Positions 1-8,321 of a stretch of DNA of 64,000 bases are shown piece after piece. The DNA is from Roseiarcus sp963832305 (lineage in GTDB: Bacteria; Pseudomonadota; Alphaproteobacteria; Rhizobiales; Beijerinckiaceae). Numbering within the stretch: the stretch's first letter is position 1; every line of letters starts with the position of its first letter. A model generated the notes under the pieces. The model did not search any database. It saw nothing but the letters and a program-made list of their open reading frames with translations, and was not told the DNA's origin. The stretch spans positions 335,674-399,673 of the forward strand of contig CAWHTU010000014.1 of assembly GCA_963832305.1 (NCBI GenBank). Reading direction: 5' to 3'. Made by a program: the position numbers and the translations under genes.

Positions 1-2
1 CG

Positions 3-422
3 ACCGTCACCAGCGAATTCGGCATCCTCGCCGACCCTAATCTCTTGGAGGCGGTCCAAACTATCTTCGGTCTCTCGCCGTCGACCGGCGCGGAGAACAT
101 CAACAAGCAGGCGCAGACGCTGTCCCAGTTGATGCCAATTTCCGATCTGCAGGATCCAGCCAAGCTCAAGCAGCTCACCGAGCGGTTCACCGCGATGTAC
201 GACCTGACCTACGGGCCGGGCTCCGGCGCGACCACGAATTTGACCGTCGCCTCAAGCAACTCGACGTCAGGCCAGTCGGGCGCCGCGGCGGTTCTCGCGG
301 ACGTCATCAGCGCGAACGGCTCGGCGTTGAGCGACGCGCTCAACGCCTTCACCGGCGCGCCGATACAGGTGTTTTCGACCTCCCTGTTGTCGAGCCTGCA
401 GAGATTTTCGCTCGGCGGTTGA
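3..422 (+). CDS. DUF1217 flagellar-region protein, C-terminal part (5' end outside window)
   Basis: The reading frame is open from the left edge, so only about the last 139 residues are visible. They read on from TVTSEFGILADPNLLEAVQ, which matches the C-terminal half of the DUF1217 family, proteins of unknown function encoded inside flagellar gene clusters of Alphaproteobacteria. The visible part ends in a Ser/Ala/Thr-rich tail (ATTNLTVASSNSTSG) and a short hydrophobic end (FSTSLLSSLQRFSLGG), without a clear transmembrane segment. A TTG at position 45 is internal and not the start. The presence of ftcR 3 kb downstream supports a flagellar locus. The family assignment is from memory of the motif pattern. 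Confidence 0.75.
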   Translation, partial: TVTSEFGILADPNLLEAVQTIFGLSPSTGAENINKQAQTLSQLMPISDLQDPAKLKQLTERFTAMYDLTYGPGSGATTNLTVASSNSTSGQSGAAAVLADVISANGSALSDALNAFTGAPIQVFSTSLLSSLQRFSLGG

Positions 423-500
423 AAGCACGGACCGAGCCGCGGCGCCGTTTCTTGGCGAAAGGCCCGCACAAGCGCCGCGCCTTAATCCGCGAGCCGTGCT

Positions 501-2519
501 TTGGACACCCTATCCGCCGGGCTTTCTTCCTTGCGCGCAACGCCTCGCCGGGCGCCGGTGAATACTGGACTGTCCGAGCCCGACGCGCTTTACGCCGCTG
601 CGGTCGTTCAGTGGCGCAACCGCAGGCGCGACGAGGCGATCAAGCTCATCGACGAGGCCCTCCGGCGCCGGCCTGATTTCGCGGCCGCGCTATGCATGGG
701 CGGCTATATGCTCGGCGAATGCGGCAAGCCCGGACCGGCGCTCCGCTTCTATCGACGCGCGCTCGAGCTCGACGCTTCGATGACGGTCGCCCATGTCAAC
801 GTCGGTAAGCTCCATTTCAGCGCCGGCCGATTCGACGAGGCGCTTCGCTCGTTCGAAGCAGCGACCGCGCTCGCGCCCGACGATCCCGACGCGTGGTCGA
901 GCCGCGCTGGAGCTCTGCGCGAGCTTGGACGGCTTGAGGAGTCGCTCGAAGCCGCTCGCCACGCGCTTTCGCTGCGCGACGATTTCCCCGAGGCGGCGAT
1001 CAACCTCGGCAACGCGCTGCTGAAGCTCGATCGCCCCGAGGAGGCGCTCGACGCTTATCTGCGGGCGAGCGCGGCGGCGCCTTCGTCCGCCGCGGCGCGC
1101 TGCGGCCAGGCGCTGGCGTTGCGCGGTCTCGGCCGCTTCTCCGAGGCGCTGACGGCCTTCGAGGCGGCCGAAGCGCTCGGCAGCCGCGAGGCTCGGGCGG
1201 GCAAGGGCTGCCTCTCGCTGACCCTGGGAGACTTCGACCGCGGACTTGAGGGGTACGAAGCGCGCTGGCTTAGGGGAAAGTCGCTCGGCGAAGCGCTGGG
1301 CGCCCGCTTCCGCACCTGGACGGGACCGGGACGGCGGGGCGAGCGCGTCCTCGTGCTCAACGACCACGGTCTCGGCGACACCATCCAGTTCTTTCGCTAT
1401 CTGCCGTTGATGACCGCCGCCGGCGCCGATGCGACCTTTGTCTGTCCGCCGAAGCTGCGCCGGCTTCTGTCTTCGACGACAAGCCTGCGAATCGTCGATT
1501 CGCCGCCGGCCGTAGATGAATTCGACGCCCAGATCGCGATCAGCAGCCTGCCTTATGCGTTCGGGACGCGGCTCGACACGATTCCGGCCGCGGTCCCCTA
1601 TATCGCCGCCGAGCCGGCCTTGCGGGAAATGTGGGCTCGGCGCATCGGCTCCGCCGGCTTCAAGATCGGCATCGCATGGCAAGGCAATCCCGATCCGGAG
1701 GCGGATCGCGCCCGGTCGATGCCGCTCCTGGCCTTGGCGCCGCTCGCCGAAATCGCCGGGGTCAGGCTCATTTCCCTTCAGAAGGACGTCGGCGAAGAGC
1801 AGCTCTCTCTTCTGCCGCCGTCGATGCGGGTCGAGACGCTCGGCGCGGATTTCGACGCTGGACCCGACGCGTTCGTCGACACGGCGGCGGCGATGGCCTC
1901 GCTCGATCTCGTCGTCACCTGCGACACGTCGATCGCTCATCTCGCCGGCGCTCTTGCGGCGCCGGTCTGGGTCGCGCTGAAGTCCGATGCGGAATGGCGC
2001 TGGCTGACCGCGCGCGCCAACTCGCCCTGGTACCCGACCATGCGCCTGTTTCGCCAGTCGCGGCGGGGCGCCTGGCGCGACGTGTTCGACGCCATGGCGC
2101 TCGAGGTGGCCGCGCTCGCCGCGCGCCGCGCCGCGCCGCGGTTGATTTCGACGCCATGCTCGCTGGGCGAATTGTTCGACAAGATCACCATCCTGCGAAT
2201 CAAGGCCGCACGCATCCGCGAGGAAGATAAACTCGCCAATGTTCGCCGCGAACTGGCGCTGCTCGAGCGGATGGCGCGCGAGGACGGTCCGGCAGGATCG
2301 TCGATCGATCTGCTCGCCGATCGCCTTGCCGCCGTCAACGCCCGCCTGTGGGCCATCGAGGACGCCATTCGGGCGTGCGAGCGCGAGGGAGACTTCGGGC
2401 CGCGCTTCGTCGCGCTCGCGCGATCGGTCTATTGCGAAAACGATGTCCGCGCCGCGCTGAAGCGCGCGATCAATACCCTCGCCAGCTCGGCTCTCGTCGA
2501 GGAGAAAAGCTACGCCTGA
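501..2519 (+). CDS. TPR protein fused to a GT9-like glycosyltransferase domain and a DUF6165 domain
   Basis: The 672-residue product has three parts. Residues about 30-240 are tetratricopeptide repeats (for example AWSSRAGALRELGRLEESLEAARHAL). Residues about 244-540 resemble the heptosyltransferase-like half of TPR glycosyltransferases, with LNDHGLGDTIQFFRYLPLM near 286-304 and TCDTSIAHLAGALAAPVWV near 474-492. Residues about 548-672 match DUF6165 (SLGELFDKITILRIKAARI, then ARSVYCENDVRAALKRAIN). The start is uncertain: TTG at 501 gives the longest form, GTG at 558 is an alternative, and neither has a strong ribosome binding site. Proteins of this build sit beside flagellin and flagellar genes in Rhizobiales, so a role in glycosylating flagellin or another surface structure is inferred, not shown. 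Confidence 0.8.
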   Translation: MDTLSAGLSSLRATPRRAPVNTGLSEPDALYAAAVVQWRNRRRDEAIKLIDEALRRRPDFAAALCMGGYMLGECGKPGPALRFYRRALELDASMTVAHVNVGKLHFSAGRFDEALRSFEAATALAPDDPDAWSSRAGALRELGRLEESLEAARHALSLRDDFPEAAINLGNALLKLDRPEEALDAYLRASAAAPSSAAARCGQALALRGLGRFSEALTAFEAAEALGSREARAGKGCLSLTLGDFDRGLEGYEARWLRGKSLGEALGARFRTWTGPGRRGERVLVLNDHGLGDTIQFFRYLPLMTAAGADATFVCPPKLRRLLSSTTSLRIVDSPPAVDEFDAQIAISSLPYAFGTRLDTIPAAVPYIAAEPALREMWARRIGSAGFKIGIAWQGNPDPEADRARSMPLLALAPLAEIAGVRLISLQKDVGEEQLSLLPPSMRVETLGADFDAGPDAFVDTAAAMASLDLVVTCDTSIAHLAGALAAPVWVALKSDAEWRWLTARANSPWYPTMRLFRQSRRGAWRDVFDAMALEVAALAARRAAPRLISTPCSLGELFDKITILRIKAARIREEDKLANVRRELALLERMAREDGPAGSSIDLLADRLAAVNARLWAIEDAIRACEREGDFGPRFVALARSVYCENDVRAALKRAINTLASSALVEEKSYA

Positions 2520-2525
2520 CCGGGC

Positions 2526-2931
2526 TTAGCCGGGGACAGCGTAGTAGCGTCGCCCAAGCGCGTACCGGTCCGCGACCTTGAGCGCATCCGCGGCCGCGGC
2601 TTCATGGAGCCGGATCCCGATGGTCACGCCGCGCCGCCAGATGAGCCTCGCGTCGCGCACTTCGCCGGTCTCGTCGATATGCACCGCGAGGCGAGGCGGA
2701 AGCCCGATGTCGCGCGCGAGCGCCAGGCGCAATCCGTCCGGGGACCGGTCGCATATCCGCCCCTCGCAGACGAAACGATACGATCGCGTCGAGAAGTTTG
2801 GCTGAGCGCAGGCGCGCCGGCTCACGCAGACTCGCGCGCTGGTCGCGCCGCTTGGTTTCAGGCGCCTTCTCTTGCGGCGAAACGACCCAGTAGGCGACCT
2901 CGCCGCGCAGGGCGAGCTTGCGCCCCAGCAT
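2526..2931 (-). pseudogene. PilZ-domain protein (c-di-GMP binding), interrupted by one apparent frameshift
   Basis: Two minus-strand frames together encode one PilZ protein of about 134 residues. The first starts at ATG 2931, preceded by a good AAGGAG site, and carries the RxxxR c-di-GMP motif (KRRDQR, near 2850-2836), then KLLDAIVSF. The second resumes as VCEGRICDRSPDGLRLAL with the DxSxxG motif (DRSPDG), then IDETGEVRDARLIWRRGVTIGIRL, and stops at 2526. Removing one base at about 2772 joins them with no gap in the PilZ pattern. PilZ proteins commonly control motility or exopolysaccharide, which fits the flagellar neighbours. This is either a true frameshift mutation separating the two halves of the ligand site or a sequence error. 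Confidence 0.7.
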
Positions 2932-3317
2932 GAGCGCTCCTTGCGGACGGGCGCGCCAGTCCCGGCGCTTGACCCCGAGCAACGCCGTGGCCGTAGGCGC
3001 CCGACCAGAAGGGCGCCGGGTTAGGACCGCGTTAACCATTTGATCCATACATGGAACCATAAGGAGCATACATAATGTGTTAACCAAGTTGAGGGTAATT
3101 TTCGATCTCAATAAAGCTTTGTCAAGAACAAAGGCAGGTTCGCTTTCGGCAGATGATCAACAAATGATCGTGTGAGTTAATAACGGAATATTAATCCTGA
3201 ATAAAAGGTGACAATCGTTCCTGAAGTCCGAGGGTATCTTGTTCTGTCCGGGTCGAGTTCGAGCGTTGGCGTCGAAGTTCGCGTTCCAATGTCAATTCGA
3301 TCCAGTGGAGCAGGAGT
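2932..3317. promoter_or_regulatory. Divergent intergenic region between the PilZ gene and ftcR
   Basis: About 386 bases without a credible gene, clearly more AT-rich than its surroundings from about 3030 to 3215. It contains two GTTAACCA copies (near 3030 and 3079), the imperfect element ATGGAACCAT (near 3051), and an inverted repeat TTAATA-N6-TATTAA at 3177-3194, 123 bases upstream of the ftcR start. These are plausible operator or promoter elements for the flagellar regulator, but I cannot assign a binding protein and no clear -35/-10 pair stands out. Confidence 0.4.
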
Positions 3318-3986
3318 ATGTATATCATTATCGACGACCGGGACATCGTGGCGGGAGGCTACGCCACCGGTTTTGATCGCGAAGGCGTCTCGTCGGCCGG
3401 GATCGAGGCCACTGAATTTCGTGAATGGATCGGCAAGATCAGCGATACGGACATGAGCGCGGTCGAGGCTTTTCTTATCGGCGACTGCAACGAGCGCGAA
3501 GCGCTCTCGAGATTGATTCGCGAGCGGTCGAACGCGCCGCTTCTTTGTCTCAATGACCGTCACTCGCTCGACGATACATTGTGTCTGTTCGCCGCCGGCG
3601 CCGACGACGTCTTGCGCAAGCCGGTCCATGTGCGCGAAATCGTGGCCCGGGTCGGGGCGATCAACCGTCGCGTGTTCGGCGAGAACGGCCATGTCAGGAT
3701 AGGCGAGCTGCGCGTCTACTTTGACGGCCGCGAGCCGGAGGCGAACGGAAAGACCTTTCCCTTGCCGCGCCGGGAGCGCCGAATCCTCGAATTTCTGCTG
3801 CGCTGTCGCGGCCGGCGAGTGAGCAAGACGCAGATCTTCAACGCCGTCTACGGGCTCTTCGACGAAAACGTCGACGAGAATGTCATTGAGAGCCACATCA
3901 GCAAATTGCGCAAGAAGCTCAAGCACCGGTTGGGGTTCGACCCGATCGATTCCAAGCGGTTCCTCGGCTACTGCATCGAGAAGTAG
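3318..3986 (+). CDS. ftcR: Flagellar transcriptional regulator FtcR/Rem (OmpR-family DNA-binding)
   Basis: The 222-residue protein matches FtcR of Brucella and Rem of Sinorhizobium, the master activators of flagellar genes in Rhizobiales. The N-terminal about 115 residues form a receiver-like fold (MYIIIDDRDIVAGGYATGF, then LRKPVHVREIVARV). At the usual phospho-acceptor position I see AFLIGDCNER rather than a canonical DxxMP segment, as is normal in this family. Residues about 123-222 are an OmpR/PhoB winged helix (LPRRERRILEFLL, VIESHISKLRKKLKHRLG, SKRFLGYC). ATG 3318 follows a GCAGGAG site. It stands alone, downstream of an AT-rich promoter region. Confidence 0.93.
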   Translation: MYIIIDDRDIVAGGYATGFDREGVSSAGIEATEFREWIGKISDTDMSAVEAFLIGDCNEREALSRLIRERSNAPLLCLNDRHSLDDTLCLFAAGADDVLRKPVHVREIVARVGAINRRVFGENGHVRIGELRVYFDGREPEANGKTFPLPRRERRILEFLLRCRGRRVSKTQIFNAVYGLFDENVDENVIESHISKLRKKLKHRLGFDPIDSKRFLGYCIEK

Positions 3987-4240
3987 GCGCTGCACGGCTC
4001 TCCCTGATCGGCGCCTGATCGACAGGACGGAGTCCGCCCAGCGGCTTCGGCCGCCGAAAGCCGGCCGTCGAAGCGCCGCTCGCCATGAGCGTCGAACTCG
4101 CCGCGACACGGTCGAGGCCGGCGCCGATGGCGCTGCGCCGGCTCGCCTGACGTCCGAGCGCAGCCGGCTGCGCCCCATAGCGGCAAAAATCCGCTTGCCA
4201 ACGGGGGCCGTCCGCATATGACGCAGTTCACGAGGACGAC

Positions 4241-5629
4241 ATGAACGAGCTTCGCTGCAAGGTTCTCATCATCGGCGGCGGCCCTGGCGGCTATGTCGCG
4301 GCGATCCGGGCCGGGCAGCTCGGCCTCGACACGATCCTGGTCGAAGCCGACCGGGTCGGCGGAACCTGCCTCAACGTCGGCTGTATCCCTTCGAAGGCGC
4401 TGATCCACGCGGCCGACGCGGCGCATGGGTTGCGCGAGCCGCAGGCGCTGAATGCGATCGGCCTCTCGATCGGGCCGCCCGAGCTCGATTTCGCCAGGAC
4501 GATCGCCTGGAAGGACACGATCGTCGCGAGGCTCACCGGCGGCGTGGGCGCGCTGCTCAAGAAAGCGAAGGTGCGTACGATTCTCGGAGCGGCGACGATC
4601 GTCGACGGCAAGTCGGCGACGGTCCGCGCCGACACCGGCGAGAGCCGCATCGAGGCCGAGCACCTCGTCATCGCGACCGGCTCCGAGCCGGTGGAGCTGC
4701 CGGCGCTCAAGTTCGGCGGCGACGTCCTGTCTTCGACGGAATCGCTGGCCCTGACCAGAGTTCCGGCGACGCTCGCGGTCGTCGGCGCCGGCTATATCGG
4801 GCTCGAGCTCGGGATCGCTTTCGCCAAGCTTGGCGCGCGGGTGACGATCGTGGAGGCGCTGGCCAAGATCCTGCCGCTCTACGATCAGGAGCTGACGCAG
4901 CCGGTGGCGCGGCGCCTCAGCGATCTCGGCGTCGAGACGCTCATCGGCGCGCGGGCGGTTTCCTTCGCGGGCGGCGCGCTCAAGGTCGCCGAGGCGGACG
5001 GCAAGGAGCGGACGATCGCCGCCGACAAGGTTCTCGTCGCCGTCGGCAGGCGCGCCCGCACGAGCGGGTTCGGACTGGAAAAGCTCGATCTGACGATGAG
5101 CGGCCCGTTCGTGCGCATCGACGACCGGTGCGCGACCTCGATGCGCAATGTCTGGGCGATCGGCGACGTGACCGGCGAGCCGATGCTCGCCCATCGGGCG
5201 ATGGCGCAAGGAGAGATGGTCGCCGAGATCATCGCGGGCGAAAAGCGCGCGTTCGATCGCATCGTCGTTCCCGCGATCTGCTTCACCGACCCGGAGATCG
5301 TCGCCGTGGGGCTCGCGCCCGACGCGGCCCGCGCGGCACATGGCGAGATCCGCGTCGGCCTGTTTCCGTTCCGCGCCAACGGGCGGGCGATGACCCGGCA
5401 GGCGGACGAAGGATTCGTGCGCGTCGTCGCCCGCGCCGACAACCATGTCGTGCTCGGCGTCCACGCGGTCGGCCAGGGCGTCTCCGAGCTTTCCTCCGCC
5501 TTTTCCCTGGCTCTGGAGATGGGCGCGCGGCTCGAGGACGTTGCGCTCACGATCCAGGCGCACCCGACGCTGGGCGAAGCGTTCCACGAGGCGGCGCTGA
5601 CGGCCCTCGGCCACCCGCTGCACATTTGA
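4241..5629 (+). CDS. lpdA: Dihydrolipoyl dehydrogenase (E3)
   Basis: This 462-residue flavoprotein reoxidises the dihydrolipoyl group of 2-oxoacid dehydrogenase complexes with NAD+. Visible motifs are the FAD fold IIGGGPGGYVAAIRAG (10-25), the redox disulfide GGTCLNVGCIPSKAL (Cys43 and Cys48), the NAD fold VVGAGYIGLELG (about 172-183), the second FAD motif AIGDVTGEPMLAHRA, and the catalytic His441-Glu446 pair in AHPTLGEAF. The length is normal. No E1 or E2 genes are adjacent, so it is a stand-alone copy serving complexes encoded elsewhere. About 250 bases on either side contain no gene I can support. Confidence 0.95.
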   Translation: MNELRCKVLIIGGGPGGYVAAIRAGQLGLDTILVEADRVGGTCLNVGCIPSKALIHAADAAHGLREPQALNAIGLSIGPPELDFARTIAWKDTIVARLTGGVGALLKKAKVRTILGAATIVDGKSATVRADTGESRIEAEHLVIATGSEPVELPALKFGGDVLSSTESLALTRVPATLAVVGAGYIGLELGIAFAKLGARVTIVEALAKILPLYDQELTQPVARRLSDLGVETLIGARAVSFAGGALKVAEADGKERTIAADKVLVAVGRRARTSGFGLEKLDLTMSGPFVRIDDRCATSMRNVWAIGDVTGEPMLAHRAMAQGEMVAEIIAGEKRAFDRIVVPAICFTDPEIVAVGLAPDAARAAHGEIRVGLFPFRANGRAMTRQADEGFVRVVARADNHVVLGVHAVGQGVSELSSAFSLALEMGARLEDVALTIQAHPTLGEAFHEAALTALGHPLHI

Positions 5630-5873
5630 CCGGCGCCGCGTTCAACGTCCCAGTGGCGGCCTTGGCGCCTGCGGGACGGTTCACGCGGGCCTTCGGTCTT
5701 CGCGCCGCGTCGAAGAAGACGCCGTTTGGGTTACGAGCCTCCTTGATCAGTGCGACGGGCTCGATCAGCTCTGTCGAGCCGGTGCGGCCGGCAAACCGCC
5801 CGGACCATCGGCTGTTTGAGCCTACGGGTCGGCGCTATATCACATACCGGCCATACGGATTCGGAATCAGCGA

Positions 5874-6671
5874 ATGAAGCTTTCGGTACTCATGCCCGTC
5901 TATGATGAGATTGGCACCATCGCCGAAATCGTTCAGCTCGTTGCGGAAGCCCTGCCCGATATTGAAAAAGAACTGGTCATAGTTGATGATGGCTCACGGG
6001 ACGGCACCCGGGACTGGTTGACTACACACTTCGGGCCGGTCGCCACTGAGACTGAACTTCTTGCCGACAGCCCAAGGCCCGATTCAGCAATAGGATTCAG
6101 CAAGAATCTCGCCGTCCGGGTTGTGTTTCACGATAACAATAGGGGCAAGGGCGCCGCGATCCGAACGGCCATGACGATTTGCACCGGCGATATCGTTGTG
6201 ATCCAGGATGCTGACTTGGAGTATGATCCGTCGGATTGGGAGATCATGTATGAACTCGTGGCCGTTCGTTCGGTGGCGGATGTCGTCTACGGGTCACGGT
6301 TCTACGGCAAACCGCACCGCTCGCTATATTACCATCATTACCTAGGCAACAGAATTATTTCTATTTTGTTTAACGTCCTATATAATCAAACGCTGACGGA
6401 TATAGAGGTTTGCTACAAGATGTTTACACGTGCAGTGCTGGATACATTAAACATCACAAGCAATGATTTTGGAATAGAGGTCCAGATAAGCGCTCAGATT
6501 GCTCTGAACAGGAAGTGGCGTATCTACGAGACCGGGATACGATATTATGGACGAACTTATCAAGAGGGTAAAAAGATCAACTGGAGAGACGGCCTCAAAG
6601 CGCTCTCTTATCTGGTCAAATTTAGAATTTGGCCAGGCAATGAAATCAAAAACAGACATCGAGTGAACTGA
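5874..6671 (+). CDS. GT2 family glycosyltransferase (polyprenyl-phosphate sugar transferase type)
   Basis: The 265-residue protein has a GT-A fold: the N-terminal strand LSVLMPVYDEIGTIAEIV, the nucleotide-binding DDGSRDGT (39-45), the metal-binding DADLEYDP (112-119), and the C-terminal IRYYGRTYQEGKKINWRDGLKAL typical of dolichyl/undecaprenyl-phosphate mannosyl- or glucosyltransferase relatives. No C-terminal membrane helices are present. The 3' part (about 6340-6660) is strikingly AT-rich compared with the window, with codons such as ATA and TTA, which suggests foreign origin. A hairpin that looks like a terminator follows. It likely makes a lipid-linked sugar donor for the multi-pass transferases downstream (6899, 9570), which is inference. 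Confidence 0.88.
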   Translation: MKLSVLMPVYDEIGTIAEIVQLVAEALPDIEKELVIVDDGSRDGTRDWLTTHFGPVATETELLADSPRPDSAIGFSKNLAVRVVFHDNNRGKGAAIRTAMTICTGDIVVIQDADLEYDPSDWEIMYELVAVRSVADVVYGSRFYGKPHRSLYYHHYLGNRIISILFNVLYNQTLTDIEVCYKMFTRAVLDTLNITSNDFGIEVQISAQIALNRKWRIYETGIRYYGRTYQEGKKINWRDGLKALSYLVKFRIWPGNEIKNRHRVN

Positions 6672-6698
6672 ATGAGGCAGCGGTCGCTTGCGCCGATT

Positions 6699-6727
6699 GA
6701 GCGATAGCGGGCGCGAATCGCTCTTTT
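6699..6727 (+). terminator. Putative rho-independent terminator after the GT2 gene
   Basis: Seven-base arms GAGCGAT and ATCGCTC are separated by an 11-base loop and followed directly by TTTT on the plus strand, 28 bases after the GT2 stop. The long loop and short T run make it a modest candidate. Confidence 0.45.
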
Positions 6728-6898
6728 CACGACCGAGGCTGCCAAAAGAAAGGATCCCGAGACTGCGGAGAGTCCTTGGCGCGAGGGGCTATGCGGTTGC
6801 GGGCAAGCCCCAAATCCTGAATCATGGTCGAGTATCGGTTCTCTCGGAGCGCCCCAGATTTCAACCGGGCGCAATGCTGAGCAACGGGGCGGTTCCAG

Positions 6899-8272
6899 AT
6901 GAACGCTTCCTGGTTCGCTAACGTCGTCGCGTCCGCCAACGAAACGCTCACGGATCGCCGGCGCTTTTGCCGCCATGCAGCCGGGCTTCTGGTTCTTGGC
7001 GCCGTCCTCAGATTTGCATATTTGTTTTACACAGGCTTCACGATTCCTGCGAGCGAAGCCTTCAACGTCGCCGCAGCCTTCGCGACCCGCGGCGAACTTG
7101 CGGACGCCTGGGGGCCGGGTACAGGACTCACGGCGCATCTTTCTCCGGGAATGCCGCTGCTGGTTGGCGAGGTCTATCGCTGGCTTGGCGTGGGTACGCC
7201 GGCGGCGGAATTTCTCCTCGCCTGCATTTCGCTTGCGTTCATCTACGTGACGATTCTGGCCCTCGACGCCGCATTCGAGAGACTGGGCGTGGCGCCGCTC
7301 GCGCGTGTCGGCGCAATTGCTTTGCTCTGCCTGCTTCCACTCAACATGTTTCTCGAGATGAGGAAATTTCGGCACTGGGAGGGCGCGCTCGCGGCGGCGG
7401 GGATCGCGGTCTGTCTCGCATGTTCTCTCAAGATGGACGGCGAGCAACGGCGGGCAAGCTGGTTCAATCTTGCCGTGCTCGCGTTCGGGGCGGGCGTCTT
7501 GAGTTTGTTCAGCGAGGCGGGCGCGCTGGCGTGTTACGGGATTATTGGCTGGCTGGCGCTGCGAACGCGTGGCTGGTTCGGCTTTATCGCAACGACGGCT
7601 GTTTCAGCAGCGCTGATATCCGCGCTTTCGTACCCTTGGGCGCTCCGCAATGAAGCCGTGTTCGGCGAGAAAGTTTGGACGCGAACCGCCTTCGGGTTCA
7701 ATTTCGCCGTGGGATTTCATGACAAGGCGGTCAGCCCCGCCGACCCGCTGAAAGTATATTTCGATCGGATGTCAGAAGTCTCGCCGTCTTCCGATCCGTC
7801 CGCGCTCGCCGCATTGCAGGACGCAGGAGGCGAGGTGGCTTACGGCAGGCTTTGGACCGCCCGCACCGAGGCGTGGATAGGCCAGCATCCCCTCGCCGCC
7901 CTCAAGATTGCGGCCAGGCATATCTGGGAATTCTATATGCAGCCGCGCTGGATGTGGTGGCCGGACAAAGGGCCGGTCGCGATCAGGGAGGCGATGTTGC
8001 GGACGTTCACGGTGCTTGGCTTCGCCGGCCTGGCGGCTGGCCTCGCCTGCCGGGACTGGCGCTATATCTATGTCGCGGCCGCATTGGTTCTGCCGATGTT
8101 TCCTTATGTCTTAGGACAGCCTTTGGGACGGTATCGCTACCCAGTCGACGGGCTCCTGGTTTTCCTCGCCGCGGATCTGGTCTCTCGCGCCGCGAGATTC
8201 GTGTCGAATCGAAATCTGTTGCAACAATGGCCTTATCAGGCGGCTCAAAAGCTGCTCGAGATCGGGAAGTAA
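6899..8272 (+). CDS. Multi-pass membrane glycosyltransferase-like protein (GT-C type, GT39-like)
   Basis: The 457-residue product is very hydrophobic with about nine or ten membrane segments, beginning with HAAGLLVLGAVLRFAYLFY (about 26-44). The first large periplasmic loop contains PASEAFNVAAAFATRGELADAWGPGTGLTAHLSPGMPLL, the position and style of the acidic catalytic loop in dolichyl-phosphate-mannose-type (GT39/GT83) transferases. It would transfer a sugar from a lipid carrier at the outer face of the inner membrane; substrate unknown. It lies between a GT2 gene that could make such a donor and a UDP-xylose synthase, so a surface-glycan role is likely. ATG 6899 lacks a strong ribosome binding site. 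Confidence 0.7.
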   Translation: MNASWFANVVASANETLTDRRRFCRHAAGLLVLGAVLRFAYLFYTGFTIPASEAFNVAAAFATRGELADAWGPGTGLTAHLSPGMPLLVGEVYRWLGVGTPAAEFLLACISLAFIYVTILALDAAFERLGVAPLARVGAIALLCLLPLNMFLEMRKFRHWEGALAAAGIAVCLACSLKMDGEQRRASWFNLAVLAFGAGVLSLFSEAGALACYGIIGWLALRTRGWFGFIATTAVSAALISALSYPWALRNEAVFGEKVWTRTAFGFNFAVGFHDKAVSPADPLKVYFDRMSEVSPSSDPSALAALQDAGGEVAYGRLWTARTEAWIGQHPLAALKIAARHIWEFYMQPRWMWWPDKGPVAIREAMLRTFTVLGFAGLAAGLACRDWRYIYVAAALVLPMFPYVLGQPLGRYRYPVDGLLVFLAADLVSRAARFVSNRNLLQQWPYQAAQKLLEIGK

Positions 8273-8321
8273 CGCAGCGTCGCAAGGTGGCGGGCAAATA
8301 TCCGCACCCGTCTTGCCATTG

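Noticed and set aside
690..1940. A 416-codon antisense open frame under the TPR-glycosyltransferase gene
   Set aside because: Repetitive Arg-rich product without motif; the sense strand has clear TPR and GT9-like patterns.
3968..5623. A 551-codon open frame antisense to lpdA
   Set aside because: Low-complexity Arg/Asp-rich product with no motif, against a textbook dihydrolipoyl dehydrogenase on the other strand.
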